Shown here: positions 15,598 to 15,675 of the stretch, one piece after another
Layout of the letters: the number at the start of each line of letters is the position of its first letter
Position numbering within the stretch: position 1 is the first letter of the stretch
Origin: Calditerrivibrio sp.
GTDB taxonomy: Bacteria > Chrysiogenota > Deferribacteres > Deferribacterales > Calditerrivibrionaceae
DNA length: 15,675 nt
Assembly: GCA_020217115.1 (NCBI GenBank)
Contig: JAIWOA010000095.1
Coordinates: forward strand, 1 to 15,675
Direction of reading: 5' to 3'
Position numbers and translations under genes: made by a program
Notes under the pieces: model-generated
What the model was told of the DNA's origin: nothing
Database searches by the model: none
What the model saw: the letters and a program-made list of their open reading frames with translations, nothing else

Positions 15598-15675
15598 ACA
15601 CATGTGACCACTAAACACTCAAAATTACTTCACTACATATATCTGCCTATGATAGTCTAAAAAGGGTTTGGATGA

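Larger units (their letters stand above)
15267..15675. other. Gene-free A/T-rich intergenic region upstream of rlmH
   Basis: No credible coding sequence on either strand. An 18-codon frame beginning at an ATG near 15315 has no usable ribosome site. The stretch contains a possible plus-strand extended -10 (15417-15425), A/C-rich repeats and one interspersed repeat, listed separately. No tRNA or obvious riboswitch is seen. The window ends before the next gene. Confidence 0.6.

Overview
The window comes from an AT-rich bacterium, roughly one-third G+C by eye, with heavy use of ATA and AGA codons and A/T-rich intergenic DNA. Gene content and style suggest a Deferribacterota-like anaerobe such as Calditerrivibrio or Deferribacter. 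This lineage call is inference from composition and gene families; no rRNA is present to confirm it. Most of the window is compact core chromosome. I see no insertion sequence, prophage, CRISPR array, tRNA or rRNA.

Region 1 (59-9545, minus strand) is transcribed right to left. First comes a small DUF1858 redox-disulfide protein with its own good promoter. A tightly packed series follows: trmB (tRNA m7G46 methyltransferase), an NfeD-type membrane serine protease, a B12-binding/radical SAM protein, a DUF493 (YbeD-like) protein, and an AddA/AddB-type helicase-nuclease pair for double-strand break repair. Neighbouring genes overlap by 4 or 11 nt, except for 37 nt before addA, so translational coupling is likely.

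Region 2 (9807-12768, plus strand) starts with two adjacent small genes. I read them as the N-terminal and C-terminal halves of an RdgC-like recombination-associated protein, split over two reading frames. They are followed by a soluble GAF-type histidine kinase and a single-domain response regulator. The kinase gene has no Shine-Dalgarno sequence. A perfect extended -10 element (TGCTATAAT) places the transcription start exactly on its ATG, which suggests a leaderless mRNA.

A 123-bp convergent gap (12769-12891) contains an 18-bp, 4-nt-loop hairpin that is fully paired only in plus-strand RNA.

Region 3 (12892-15226, minus strand) is a housekeeping operon: rlmH (23S rRNA pseudouridine-1915 methyltransferase), a DksA/TraR zinc-finger protein and gpmI (cofactor-independent phosphoglycerate mutase). 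Its near-consensus sigma-70 promoter sits so close to rlmH that the 5' leader would be about 5 nt.

The right end (15227-15675) has no convincing gene. It holds the rlmH promoter, a possible plus-strand extended -10 promoter, and A/C-rich tandem repeats beside a 'GTCATTGCGAG...GCAATCT' interspersed repeat. The most notable points are the split RdgC-like pair, the two leaderless or near-leaderless promoters, and the strand-asymmetric hairpin. I found no clearly new multi-gene system.
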